Of a stretch of DNA of 64,000 bases, positions 8,909-19,805 are shown one piece after another. Location: positions 5,085,501-5,149,500 of the forward strand of contig JAWHQI010000201.1 of assembly GCA_033032865.1 (NCBI GenBank), read 5' to 3'. The notes beneath the pieces are model-generated. The model was given only the letters and a program-made list of their open reading frames with translations, was not told the origin of the DNA and did no database searches. Origin of the DNA: Dactylorhiza incarnata. Lineage: Eukaryota > Streptophyta > Magnoliopsida > Asparagales > Orchidaceae. Position 1 is the first letter of the stretch. Each line of letters begins with the position of its first letter. A program made the translations under genes and the position numbers.

Positions 8909-10652
8909 AGTTTTGAATAAGTCGTGCTGGGATGACAATAACCCAGTAGTTATCTTAATTTTTCTTGCATTTTCATGTCTTTTCTAATTTTATTTAGTCA
9001 ATTGCATTTTTTTCAGCGTTTCTTTTTTCTTTTGCTTCTGCGGAGCTGACCCCTGCAGGTATCTTTTCTGGATGGCGGATGCCGCGGTTCATTTTAGCTT
9101 ACACGCCAATCTTCTGGTATGCTCATTTCCGAGCATTGGGTACTCTCTTTCCCTAGCCCTATTTTGATTTTCATGTCATATATTATGTGGGTTGTTTAGT
9201 TTAAGTCTGGGGGAGAGTAGTTCTGTGTGCCCACGTACGTGCACTATTGCATTGCATGCTAGAAGTATTTCTATTTCATTTATTTAGTATTGTTCATCTT
9301 CATTGCACACCACATCACCCACTTGAGCGCGTACTCATCTTTTTGCCAGCTCTGTTGTGAATTTAATTCTCCTGCTTATTTGGGAAAGTCTAGGTTATGG
9401 CTTAGGACTATGTAGCAGAGTAAAATGTTGACCCCAGTAGTGCTCCTAGTCGAGTGCTCGGTTGCATAGGAATTTGTGTAGATTAGACCTCTTTTTATAC
9501 TTATGGTTTTATATTTTTTTTTCTATTAGTGTAAATGTTGTTTACTCTACTCAAATGGTGAATCCGGTGGAATCAAACGGTAGCGTAGGGATGTGTGTAA
9601 ACGATCGCTAGACTCGTATTGCTTGAGTCGGGAGAAAGGAGAATCTTTCTCGGTGGCTAGAACTTGCCCCAAGCGATTCTTGAAGCATTGGCATAGGATA
9701 GTTCTAGTGCGTGAGAATGACGTAGGCCATTATTTTGGCCCGGTTGAACTTTTTATTTCATGCCTATCATCTACCCTTGCTAGCCCCTTTGTGCCTACCC
9801 CTTCCTCTTGATTCAGCCCCACTTTTGTCGCACCAAAAGCTTAAAAGCCTAACCTAGTCGCACACCCAAGTCTGAGCTTTAAATTATAGTTATGTTTACA
9901 TTTTGGGGGGTGTTGATGTGGTAATTTTTATAGTGGAAATTGTGGGTGTATTCATTGATATTTTTGCTAAAAAAAAGAAAAGAAAGAAAAAGAAGAATGA
10001 AGTAGAGAAAGAAAAGAAAAAAAAGGGGGATTGTTATGAAAAAAAAGTTGAATTGAAAATTTTGAAATTTTGGTATTGGGAGCGGGCGGTGCACACACCT
10101 ATGTTGCAAAAGTCCAAGTCTGGGGGTGTGGTGCATTTGTTTATTATCGTCGTGCGGGTAGCTCTATCTTATGCTCATGTTGGGTTAGGTGTGCGTAGCC
10201 TCCAGGTTTATCTTTGTTAACCTCACCGTAACCCAAGCCCCATCTCTAGCCTAAAGTCCTACCGACTCACGCTATGAACCAATCTAGTGTCGTGGAGAGA
10301 ATGTGACCGGGCGAGCCTATGGTCACCGAAACCGATGGATTTCGGTGGAGTTTGTCCGGCACCCCAATCTTGAGCAATGCTCATCTCAGCGCTTAGTTTA
10401 CTTTCTCCGTATGCATGACCGGATGATTCACCGTGTTCACCATTTTGAGTGGTTGTAATATGCTTTTACGCTTATAGAAATATATAAACGATTTGTGTAT
10501 AATGAGAAATCTTCTCTACTATTTTTCTTATGCACGTGAGCATGCGACTTCGCATGGTACTCTGTATTGTAATTTTAAGCCATCTACTTTTCTTTCCTCG
10601 TTCGCGTAGAATTTGTTTGCTCGGGACGCGCAAACAGGTAAGTCTGGGGGCG
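8909..10652 (+). other. Element T 3' untranslated region with repeated polypurine tracts
   Basis: 1.7 kb without a credible gene. The string AAGTCTGGGGG appears three times (9203, 10116 and 10640), and only the last one abuts the LTR and should prime plus-strand synthesis. An A/G-rich stretch (9970-10060) produces a lysine-rich chance ORF. Confidence 0.7.
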
Positions 10653-12209
10653 TGATGAGTCCCAATTATATACACATTAATGGACTCATCTGGGCCGATT
10701 TTCTAGTCTTTGCACTTCACTTTAGACATGTTTTCATTCCTTTTTAATACTCCATGCTAAGTGCACTTTTAGGCCCGTTTTGATGTTATTTCTTGTTCAT
10801 TTTCGTTACTAGTTTTCATGCAATGTTAAGTGCCACCTTCAGTGGCTAGACTGGTGTTGTATGCTGGAACAGGAGTCGTGCAGGTGTTCCCGATACAATT
10901 CTGTACAGGAACACTGCGCACGATCACTGGCTCTATCGCGCATGACCACTGGTCGTGCACCACTGATCGTGCGCACTTAACGCCCATTTTATGAGTTCTG
11001 TCTTGCTTATCGCACGACCACTTATGATAGCGCGCACGACCACTGGTCGTTCGCCATTGGTCGTGCGAACATTGTATTTTATAATTTTCTTTCCTTGTAG
11101 GCTCCGTCCAGGCAGGCGCACGATCGCAGGATGCTAGTGCGAACGACCACTGGTCGTGCGCCAATGATCGTGTGCACTGTTTATTCCAGCGCCTATCAAT
11201 TTTCCTGCTCATGAATTAGGTCGAGAGCGACGCATTCCTTCCGCCCAGCTCCGCCATTTTCGCCCCTTCCGCAGGTTCTCCGCCCCTAGGCCTCCTCCAT
11301 CATCCTTGAGCTCCAAGGAGAGGTTTCTAGCCCAAAGATCGCCAACATCGGGCAAGGAGATCGCGTATCGGAGGTGATTGGATCGTGACACGAAGAAGAC
11401 GAGCCATTGGGAGGAAGTGACAGCCCTCCTCTACCTCGGACGCAGTTGAAGACCGAGCTTGGACGCGGATTGACAACCCAGCGATTCCAAACGTGAATCT
11501 TCGGCAAGGCTTCAGATGTGGTCGACTCCTTTACTCTCTTTTTCCTTCCTTATGTTGTTGATTGTATAAACTAGTTTCCTCTATATATTGATGATGTGTG
11601 CTATGAACAATATTGCTTAATGTTTATTTCATTTTTTTGGAATCATTTAGTTCATATGTGCTTATTGAGGTGCGCCCCCATCTAATTTCCATTCCACCAT
11701 TATGTTCGGTGCCGCACTAGCAATTGCTAGTGGCGTGCTTGTCCACGAGGTGCTTGCGACCCTCACTCCGTTAGCCTACTCATCCATCCGCCTACCGAAG
11801 CGTGGCTTCGCGGCCCGTACTCCATCCCGCCTAACAAAGCAGCGCGCTCAAGGCCTGCATAGTTCGATTCCGCTAGCCTACTCGCCCATCCGCCCAACGA
11901 AGTAGTGCGTTCAAGGCCTACGTAGTTTTCCATTATGCCAAGCGAAGCATTGCATAGCGGCATTGCATAGGAGTAGTCGATAACTTTTATTTTACTTTGC
12001 AAAACCAATCCACCCACCGTCGTGAACATCGACCTAAGGACTTCAATCTCAAGTCCTTCCTCGATAATAAACTCCACCTTACTGTGTTCCTTTGAGATTC
12101 GATACTCGGGGATTACTCCTCGTTTTATATTACTTGAACGATCGGTACACTGCCATTCGTGTCGCAGTCGAGCTACCGCCTATAGCGGTGTGTGAGATTC
12201 GCGCCATCA
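10653..12209 (+). repeat. Element T 3' LTR
   Basis: 1557 bp, same length as the 5' copy, starting TGATGAGTCCC and ending GCGCCATCA. It is followed by the GGTAT target duplication. The TATA box is changed to TATCAAT, so this copy may not start transcription. Confidence 0.9.
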
Positions 12210-12651
12210 GGTATAGAGAACCCGTAAACAATCTTGATAGGAGATTTATTAGTGGAGCATTTAGTAGAATTATTAAATGCAAATTCAGATTGTGGTAGTA
12301 TAAGAGCCTATTGTTTTGGATTCTCCCGAGTCAAATAGCTAAGAAGGTCTCCCAATCTCCTATTAAAGACCTCAGTCTATCCATCGGTTTGAGGGTGATA
12401 GACGCTACAAAACTCAAGTTTGGTTCTCAATCGGGCCAACTGTGTTTTCCAAAAAGTACCACATAAAACGAGTATCACTATCAGAGGTCATCGATCTAGG
12501 AATACCGTGTAATCTTACGATTTTTTTAAGGAAAAGTTCAACGACGTGTACATCACTGGAGGTTTTCCTACATGGGTTAAAATGTGACATTTTCAAAAAT
12601 CGATCCATGACTACAAAAATAGAATCGACTTTCCTATAAGTGCGAGGAAGT
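12210..12651 (-). pseudogene. F integrase core fragment
   Basis: The minus strand from 12608 reads MDRFLKMSHFNPCRKTSS, then LFLKKIVRLHGIPRSMTSDS, which is the gypsy integrase core around the first two catalytic aspartates (second one in MTSDS). The frame stops after about 64 codons and continues degenerately toward T. Its upstream part continues at 29341 on the far side of C. TSD GAAGT at 12647-12651 belongs to the C insertion. Confidence 0.75.
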
Positions 12652-14389
12652 TGTTGGGAAAAACCCCTTAGATTTATCTTAACAAATTATTTTAAATGTG
12701 ATTTTATCTATTAGGTGTCAATTACCCAATTGTTTAGTGAGTGTAATCTGTTCATTAGATGTCTTTGGATGTCACACTCAAACTAGGGTTTCAAGACCAG
12801 ATCAAGGGAAGAAAAATATGGGCTAAGTTAACATTTGCGTCGAATAGAATTCGACGCTACATCGAGTCCATATCGACGCTGCTTTGACTTGAAGTCCAAG
12901 TGGTTCAACCCCTCTGTCGAAATAACTCAAGTCAACATCACGTCGAATAGAAGTCAACGTAGAGGTCATGGGCTTGTCGAAGTAATTTGAGAAGTCGACG
13001 CATCTTCTACTTCAACTCGACGCAGAAGGGGATGTCTGTCGAAGCCAACTAAAGTCGACGCAACGTTGACTTCATCTCAACGCAGTTGATGAGAGACAGA
13101 GCCATGAATATCAACTCAACGGTTACGTAGATATGATATCGAGGTTATGTCGACTAGCAGAGTTCCATCAGAGCAAAGATCAAATCGAAGCTGGTCCTAC
13201 AAGAACTCAAAGTTGCGTCGATTAGAGAGGATGTAAACTCGACGCTACATCGAATACAGTCTGAAAGAGTACAACTTTTCAGCTGCCTTTTTGATCTCTG
13301 ACAAATGGCCCACCTCTCTCAAGACCGTTCCCCAATGGCTCCTTAATTACCTTAAATGGAATAAAGAATTAACTGAGGTCAGAGAAAAGCTTTCTAGAAA
13401 ATAGGCCTAAATGTTGGTGGACGGGTCGGGAATAAAAGAAGGAAGGAAGGATTTATTGCCTAGACAAATATACCCTTCAGGACATACCTAAAAGGGAATC
13501 AAAATTCAAATTCAATAGAGGGACAATAAAAAGGGAACATAAGAAAGAGAAAAGAACAAGGCACTCATCACAATCGGCCATACTGTTCTATTGAGTCTTC
13601 TTCTTCTTCCTCTCTCACACAGGAACCCTAATAGAAGAAAGTAAAGAGGAGGAATATCTGCTGCTCTTCTTCTCTCCAAGAACAGAACAGAACAAGGCTG
13701 CTTAATAACACAATCATATAGCAACCAGAGTTCAATCAGAAAGAAGATAGGAGGATCTGACAATCATAAGTTCTGCCAATCATCACCATCATAAGCAGAA
13801 GTTCATCAAGAGAAGATCCAGTGAACGGACAAGAAGCTGTTTTTCATACAGCCATCATAAGAATTCTGAAAACAGAATTCCTGCAACCTTCCTCTTTTTC
13901 CTTTCTCCTTCCTTCTGTAAAAGAGTTATATTAATCCCTCTTCAAAGGATTCAGTGGTTCAAGATCTCCATATAAAAAGATTTGGTGCTTCAAGATCTCC
14001 TTATCGAAAGATCTGGTGGTTCATGATCTCCTTGTCAAAAGATCAGTGGTTCTAAGAGCCTCCTTACCAAAAGACTCAGGCACAGTAGTGCATCCCTACC
14101 AGGTGGTACAAGAGGGGAGTACCCACATTTTGGGGAACCTCTATAAAAATTTCTGTGTGTCTTCTGGTTGCTAATTTTCTGTGCTGTCCCTCATAGACTA
14201 GATTTCAGTTTCTGTCTTTTGTTTTATTACTTAAACTGCAATAACTATATTCTGAGAAATATCTTCTGAAGCATAATACTTAGGTTTATTGTATTTGCAC
14301 AACTATAATAGGAATAATTTTTAAATCTCTATTCACCCCCCCCCCCCCCCCCCTCTATTGAATACTCAGAGGCACACTGTGCACTTTCA
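12652..14389 (+). repeat. Element C 5' LTR
   Basis: 1738 bp, TGTTGGGAAAAACC to GCACTTTCA. It has a TCGA-motif array in U3 at about 12832-13260 and a run of 18 C at 14336-14353 in the conserved ATTCA-C(n)-TCTA context. The 3' LTR has only six C there. A TATA box is not clear; AATAAAAG near 13430 is the best candidate. Confidence 0.9.
12832..13260 (+). promoter_or_regulatory. U3 motif array of the C LTR
   Basis: More than fifteen copies of GTCGAATAGAA, TCGACGC, CATCGAG and GTTGACTTCATCTC-like motifs alternate with short spacers. The same dialect recurs inside C at 16610-16745 and 25213-25460, ahead of the 3' ORF. Some copies have lost the CpG (TCGACG to TCAACG), as expected after methylation. 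Confidence 0.55.
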
Positions 14390-14390
14390 A

Positions 14391-14403
14391 TTGGTATTAG
14401 AGG
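14391..14403 (+). other. Element C primer-binding site
   Basis: TTGGTATTAGAGG directly after the LTR matches the initiator tRNA-Met complement (TGGTATCAGAG) with one change. Confidence 0.7.
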
Positions 14404-14487
14404 GAGGTTGATCATTAAGAGGTTAACACTTTGATCAAAAAGACATCATATACTTTTCCTGTATTTAAAAAATAGTTTAAAAGGAAA

Positions 14488-16363
14488 ATGAGCTCTAAGG
14501 ATTATGCATCCACAAGACCCCCACTATGTAACTTGAACAAGTTCACACTCTGGAAGGCCAGGATAAGGCTGTACATGAATTCAATTGATGAGGAAATCTA
14601 TAATGTCCTTCTCACAGGTCCTCCTGCTCCAGCCAGAAAAAAGGAAGGAGAAACCTCAACAACTGAGGTTGTTCCAAGAAAGGAATGGACAGAGGCTGAG
14701 AAGAAGGTCAAGGCATATGATGCCAAGGCCATGAATATTATGGTGTCAACAATGTCCGATGACATTTTTCAGAAAGTTGCTGAGTGTCAATCAGCAAAGG
14801 AAATCTGGGACTCACTTACCACCATGGTTGAAGGAAGTGCTGATGAAAGAAAGGACAATAGGTCCCTATCATATCCCAGTATGAGAACTTTAAAAAGAAA
14901 GCTGAAGAATCTGTTGCCAATATGTATGACAGATTCAGCCTTATCATTAATGAGCTCAGAGGCTTAGACAAGGAAATATCCTTGACGGAAATTAATGATA
15001 AGATTCTCATGTGCTTCCCTAGCTCATGGGATTCAAGGATCTGGGAAATCAGAGAATCTAGATGCCACAGAGAGATCTCAACTGAAGCTTTGCTAGGAAA
15101 GCTTAAGTCATATGAGATGCTCTGAAGAACAGAGCTGGGGCTGAAGAAAGGGAGACCTCTCCAGCTCCTGTCCAAAGGTCCCTTGCTCTGAAAGCTGCTG
15201 AAAGAGAATCCTCCACTCCTGAGGATGAAATATTCAGTCTGCTGGCAAAAGGATTCAAGAAGTGGGTGAAGACAGAGGACTCAAGGAGAAGAGAAAGGTA
15301 TTCACGGCCAAGGTATGATAAGAATCCAAAGAAGGAGATTATTTATTATACCTGCAGCAAACCAGGGCACATTGCCCCTGAATGCCCACAGGAGCAAAGG
15401 GAAAGAAGCAACATTAAAGAGGAGAAGAAGAAGAAATCCTTCAGAGGAATGGACAAGAAGAAAGCCAAAGGCTTCATTGCTGAAACATGGAGTGATTCTG
15501 AAGTAGACCTAGACTCCTCATCATCTGAAAGTGATGATGAAGAAGAAGCAGTAGCAACCTGCATGATGGCTCTTGGGATGGCATCAGATGATGAAGATGA
15601 TCAGGTATCATCTATCTTTGATGAATTTGACTTTACTTCTGAAGATTTTAAATCATGCTTCAAAGATTTTTGCATTGAACATCTTAGGGTAGAAAAAGAG
15701 CTAAACACAGCTAAAACTGTATTAGAGAATCTGAATAAAAATGAAACACTCCTAATAAATCAGAATTTAACTAATGAACTTAATAATAAAGAGTTAGAAT
15801 TGATTAAGCTTAGAGAGGAAAGTACAAATCTAAAAGAAGAGCTAGCAAAGGCAAAGGCCTATGAGGACTCACTCAATGGGAGGAGTCAGAAGCTCAAGGA
15901 TATCACAGAAAATCTCTCTATGAGATTTAATCACCTAGGATTAGGAGCAGATCCTTCCACTAGAACATCAACATCTAGGAAACCAGCCTGGAAAAATCCA
16001 GTGCCATTTGTTAGACCTAGTGAATATCAACCAAGTGAGAAGAGTGTATCACCCAAGGGTAGAGATAAAAATCATCCAGATAGGATAGGCAAAATTAAAA
16101 AGGCAAACCTAAATAAAAGGGGAAAACCCCTAGGCAAGAATCATTTAGAGAAGTTAAATAACAACAATCAACAGGCAAAAACAAAACCTAGGATAATCAA
16201 ACATTCTGCTGATTTGTTATATTTTGATACATTGTATACTCACTTCAAGTATCAAGATAAGAGGTTTGGGAAATCCATTCCTCCCATCCCAAAGGGTATC
16301 ATGAAAGACCCTTCTATTCTTTCATTGAACCCTAAAATGGTAAAAGCAAAGGGCCCAAGGTAA
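14488..16363 (+). pseudogene. Element C gag, frameshifted
   Basis: The first part (14488 to about 14860) has LWKARIRLYMNSIDEEIY and AKEIWDSL, the copia Gag (UBN2-type) fold. The frame then slips near 14860-14920, continues in MYDRFSLIINELRGLDKEIS (14922-15125), slips again, and continues from 15266. There it has a zinc knuckle YYTCSKPGHIAPEC whose first C is Y, acidic serine repeats, and a coiled coil (ELNNKELELIKLREE). It ends at TAA 16361-16363. In SIRE elements gag is followed by pol; here it is not. Confidence 0.75.
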
Positions 16364-16758
16364 CCTGGGTTCCCTCTAATGTTTAAATTACCTGTGCAGG
16401 GTGTGGTAGGGTCCCACTCAGGAGAAAATTGAGTGGGAAGAAAGATGTAGATTTTGATTAGGGAACAAGACCTATTCAAGGGAGTACATTCTACTTTGAA
16501 TCCTCCCTAATATTTATTTCATTATATTAAGACCTATTTTTAATAAATAAAAATTGCTGAGAAAATTAGCAAGAATTTTCTAAAGAAATATATTTGTTTA
16601 TTAAGAGGTGTGTCGAATAGAAGTCGACGTACCATCGACTTCTACTCGACGCCAGCGTCAAGAAGCACTCAGAATAGACAATTCGAATAGAAGTCGACGC
16701 AGCGTCAAGTTCATATCGACGTATACGCCGACTTATTAATTGTTGTTTAAATTCGAAG
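16364..16758 (+). promoter_or_regulatory. Gag to 3'-ORF junction of C with internal TCGA-motif array (left half)
   Basis: After gag, about 240 bp of non-coding AT-rich sequence take the place of the entire pol. From 16610 on there are GTCGAATAGAAGTCGACG, ATCGACTTCTACTCGACG and TCGACGTA motifs matching the C LTR dialect. B is inserted within this array; it resumes at 25213. Confidence 0.55.
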
Positions 16759-18103
16759 TGAAAGTGGGTCTAGTTATTATTTATCTGTTAAAACTCTTGT
16801 TTAGGTTTGGTTTCAAAATAAATGATATATATACAAATATATATATAGGATGTTTGCTGTAGGAGTAATAAGCACAAACAGTTAGAGAGCATAAATAAAA
16901 TACAGCAAAAGAAACAAAGCAAAGCAAATAGGAAGCAAGCAATCCAGATGACACAAAATATATAGTAGTTCCCCTCAACTAGGTACATCTACTCTTCTAC
17001 CCAATGGTAGGAATCCACTATGAGGTTGTTGATAAGGTGCCCTCACACCAGGTGAGCTATTGATAAGGTGCTCTAACCAAACTGCAGGTTTTTGCTAAGG
17101 TGCCCTGTCACCGGGATTAACTTTTGAAGGGAGTTAATTATAACCCTGTACAGGATGAGGTAAGGAAGTAAAAATAAAAGTAGAAATTAAATTGTTCTTC
17201 TCTGTATAAGAAGACTCTTGAAGATCTTGGTTTGAAGTTGAATGGATCTTGATGAGGATGTTGAAGAGCTCCCCCTGTCTGATGTAAGTTGATGATAGTT
17301 CTGGAGTCCTCTTCTCTTGATTGTACAAACACTTATTTCCTCTTATGCAGTGATGATCCTGAGCAAGTAATTGTGATTTGTGTCTCAGGTTGTTTTGAAT
17401 CTGCAGGAAGATGTTAGTACTGAAGAACAACAAGATAAATTTTCTCTTCTCTGTCGTGTGTTCCCTCTGTGTACTCTTCTGTAAGTTCCCTTTATAATCT
17501 GAGGACCCTTGCTCTTAATTTGAATTCTCTTCTCGGGAAGAAGAGAAGAGCTAAAGTCTCTATCATTGATTTGACTCTTCGAGAAGATAACCTGCCGTTA
17601 CTCTTCATTAAAGCTGATCTGGAACGGCTATAATATTTATTGATCTGCAACGGCTAAGTTAAATATCAAAAAGAAAGAGAGCAGAATAAAATAATATTTG
17701 TCGAGCTTCTGGCTAGAATTTGTCGAGCGCTGAACGGCATTTGTCGAGCGCCTTTCTGAAGGTTTGTCGAGCTCTTCACATTTCGTGATTCATCGAGCGC
17801 CTTTCTGAGGCTTTGTCGACCTCTTCCACTTTTTGTCGAGCGGCGTTCAGAGAATAATTTGTTGACCGCTGAGACTGGCTGTCTGGTGAGTGGTTAATGA
17901 AATGACAGATTCGTCTAATGTCGTTCGACAAATGTCGAGCTCCATTCGACGAAAGCAGAGAATAAATATTTTTGTTTATTTATTTTTCTCCGATTCGATC
18001 GCATGATATTTAATTTATGTTTACTTAGATTTATCTAAATTATTAGATGACTTATTAACAAAAGGATGGATCCTAACTCAAATCAAAAGCTACGGTTCCA
18101 ACA
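16759..18103 (-). repeat. Element B 3' LTR
   Basis: 1345 bp. On the minus strand it begins TGTTGGAACCGTAGC and ends CCCACTTTCA. TCGA motifs lie at 17695-17960 and a TATAAAG box (minus strand) at about 17490-17497. Near its end it has a run of 'GGTGCC... ACCAGGTGAG' like short repeats (17030-17125), also present in the other B LTR and in H. Confidence 0.88.
17490..17960 (-). promoter_or_regulatory. U3 motif array and TATA box of the B LTR
   Basis: TTTGTCGAGCGCC, TTTGTCGAGCTC, TCGTTCGAC and related motifs (about ten) between 17695 and 17960. On the minus strand the TATAAAG box follows about 200 bp downstream. The motif wording (GTCGAGCGC) differs from that of A, C and D, but the layout is the same. 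Confidence 0.55.
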
Positions 18104-18745
18104 ATCTCCCCCTATTTGAGTTGGGATCCTTAATCAAATTAAAACTAGTGACCTGGTGGTCTCCCCCTATTTGGTTTAGGATGCCGACAATTTTAATTTT
18201 TATATTCTCCTTTTCTCTCTCACTTGGTTTCTCTGAATTTCTCATTTTCTCTCTCACTTGGGCTTTAATAATTTTTCATCCTTTTAAAATTATTTGAGCA
18301 ACTCTGCTTTCCTAGATTTTAATTTCTTAAGATCTGAATTAAAATTTTCAATTGCAGTAACCTTTGTAATTAGAGAGATTAAATCTTATTTGGGGTTTTG
18401 ACCTTCTCATTTTCTCTCTCACTTGGTTAATTTTAGTATTCTAGAAGGATTTTAATATATGAGTTGCTACAACTGTTAATGAATTTTAAGGAATGTTTTA
18501 GATTATAAGAACATTGTTAGACATCTTTGTTCTCATAGAGTCCCTTTATCAGAAGAAACTCACACTCAGTGCTATGATCATTACTGATCAATGCAGCTAC
18601 AATAGAATGTTCAAACTGACTTGGAGAAGTCTGTAAGAATACAAAGTTGTCTTAACATTGTTTTTATAATGGAAACAATCCATGTAAATTTTAGATTTGT
18701 TGTTTGAGTTGGGATGGAGTTTAATGGTGAGAAACTTATTAATAA
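18104..18745 (-). other. Element B 3' internal region with two polypurine tracts and a short conserved reading frame
   Basis: The minus strand carries CAAATAGGGGGAGA twice, next to the LTR (18104-18117) and about 50 bp upstream. A 37-codon frame at roughly 18520-18635, preceded by the pyrimidine-AG string TTTGTATTCTTACAG, includes IVAALISNDHSTECEFLLIK. H has a diverged counterpart at about 63930-63990. I do not recognise this peptide; the rest is non-coding. Confidence 0.5.
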
Positions 18746-19708
18746 TTAATTAGAAAGTTTCTTAAAATATATTAGCCTTTTTATTTCATTAAAATATAAG
18801 TTTGAAGATTTTTGTTGATCATGATTAATTATTTTCTCTTTAGAAATTTGTTCAAACTTTTTGGCCTGCATTTTGAGATTTCTCCCATTAGTTGTGCTTG
18901 CCATAGAAAATTTGTTTTTAAGAAAAATAGTCTGTTCTTCTGATGATTTCAAATTTTCTTGAAGTTTATTATTCTCAGGAGTTAGAAAATTTATATTTGT
19001 TAACTCTTTTAAAGGTATATTTTCATATTTTATTAATTCTGTAAATGCAAATTTATGATTAGTTTTATCTTGAGTAGAGGTAATATTATAAGTTGGAGTT
19101 ACCTCAGTTACATCAAGTTTTTCCGATTCGATTTCTGCATCTGGAATTTGATGTGAACCACCATATATGGCCATCATGCAGAAAGCTAGCTCTAGCTCTA
19201 AGTTCTTCTTCTTCTTCTTCTTCACTTAGATTTTTTGATGGTTCTGCATCAAAAATATAGTTAGTTGAAGAGATAGAGGTAGGTTTATTTACATCCTAGA
19301 GAGGGTGTTCCAGATTCCTCTTGCAGAAGTGCAGTCTTCAAGTTTTTGAAGAATGTCTTTTGACACTGACTGAGCCAAGATCTGCATGGCTTTGGCATCT
19401 GCATCTGAGGATTGGGAAGGTCCTTTATGTTTATCAGTCTGCCCATCGTCAGTACCAGCTTTGAATTTATCTGGCTTCATTTTGCAAACACGGGCAGTGA
19501 CATCAGTTTCTCTGTTGCCACATTTTATTTCGGTAGTTTTCTTTGAAGAAGGTATATCAGTGCCAACATAAACATGCCCTGTCAAGATAGATTTGTAAAT
19601 TTCTTCATCTATGGCATTCATATCTAACTTAATTCTAACTTGCCATAAAGAAAAATTATCCAAATTAAATATAGGTGGATCTGAAGACAGAAATTTTACT
19701 TGTATCAT
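18746..19708 (-). pseudogene. Element B gag remnant
   Basis: 19708-19289 encodes the N-terminal Gag part (FNLDNFSLWQVRIKLDMNAI, DADAKAMQILAQSVSKDILQ, ARGIWNTLSRM), comparable to the C gag. After a stop, 19225-18746 encodes an asparagine- and lysine-rich coiled-coil part (NNKLQENLKSSEEQTIFLK). The middle part of Gag, including the zinc knuckle, is missing. No pol follows. Confidence 0.65.
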
Positions 19709-19790
19709 TTTAGAAAAACTTTTTAGAACAGATTTAAGAACTAAGTGATCTTTGTGATTTCAGGTGTTAACCTGTGTGACAAATCAACCT

Positions 19791-19805
19791 ACCTCTGATA
19801 CCAAT
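19791..19805 (-). other. Element B primer-binding site
   Basis: The minus strand reads ATTGGTATCAGAGGT directly after the 5' LTR, complementary to initiator tRNA-Met as in other plant copia elements. Confidence 0.8.

Larger units (their letters stand above)
5887..12209 (+). mobile_element. Element T: non-autonomous tRNA-Asp-primed gypsy-type retrotransposon with gag-like ORF only
   Basis: Two LTRs of exactly 1557 bp (5887-7443 and 10653-12209) flank a 3.2-kb interior with a tRNA-Asp primer site, one 416-codon ORF and a polypurine tract. There is no protease, RT, RNase H or integrase. Tat/Athila lineages use tRNA-Asp, and gag-only units with long terminal repeats are described as TR-GAG or LARD elements, so T fits that class. 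In the first 320 bp I counted about 11 differences between the two LTRs by eye, so the insertion is not recent. Confidence 0.85.

Noticed and set aside
9903..10220. Lysine-rich 105-codon ORF
   Set aside because: Produced by an A/G-rich low-complexity stretch in the T 3' untranslated region; no similarity to Gag or Pol.
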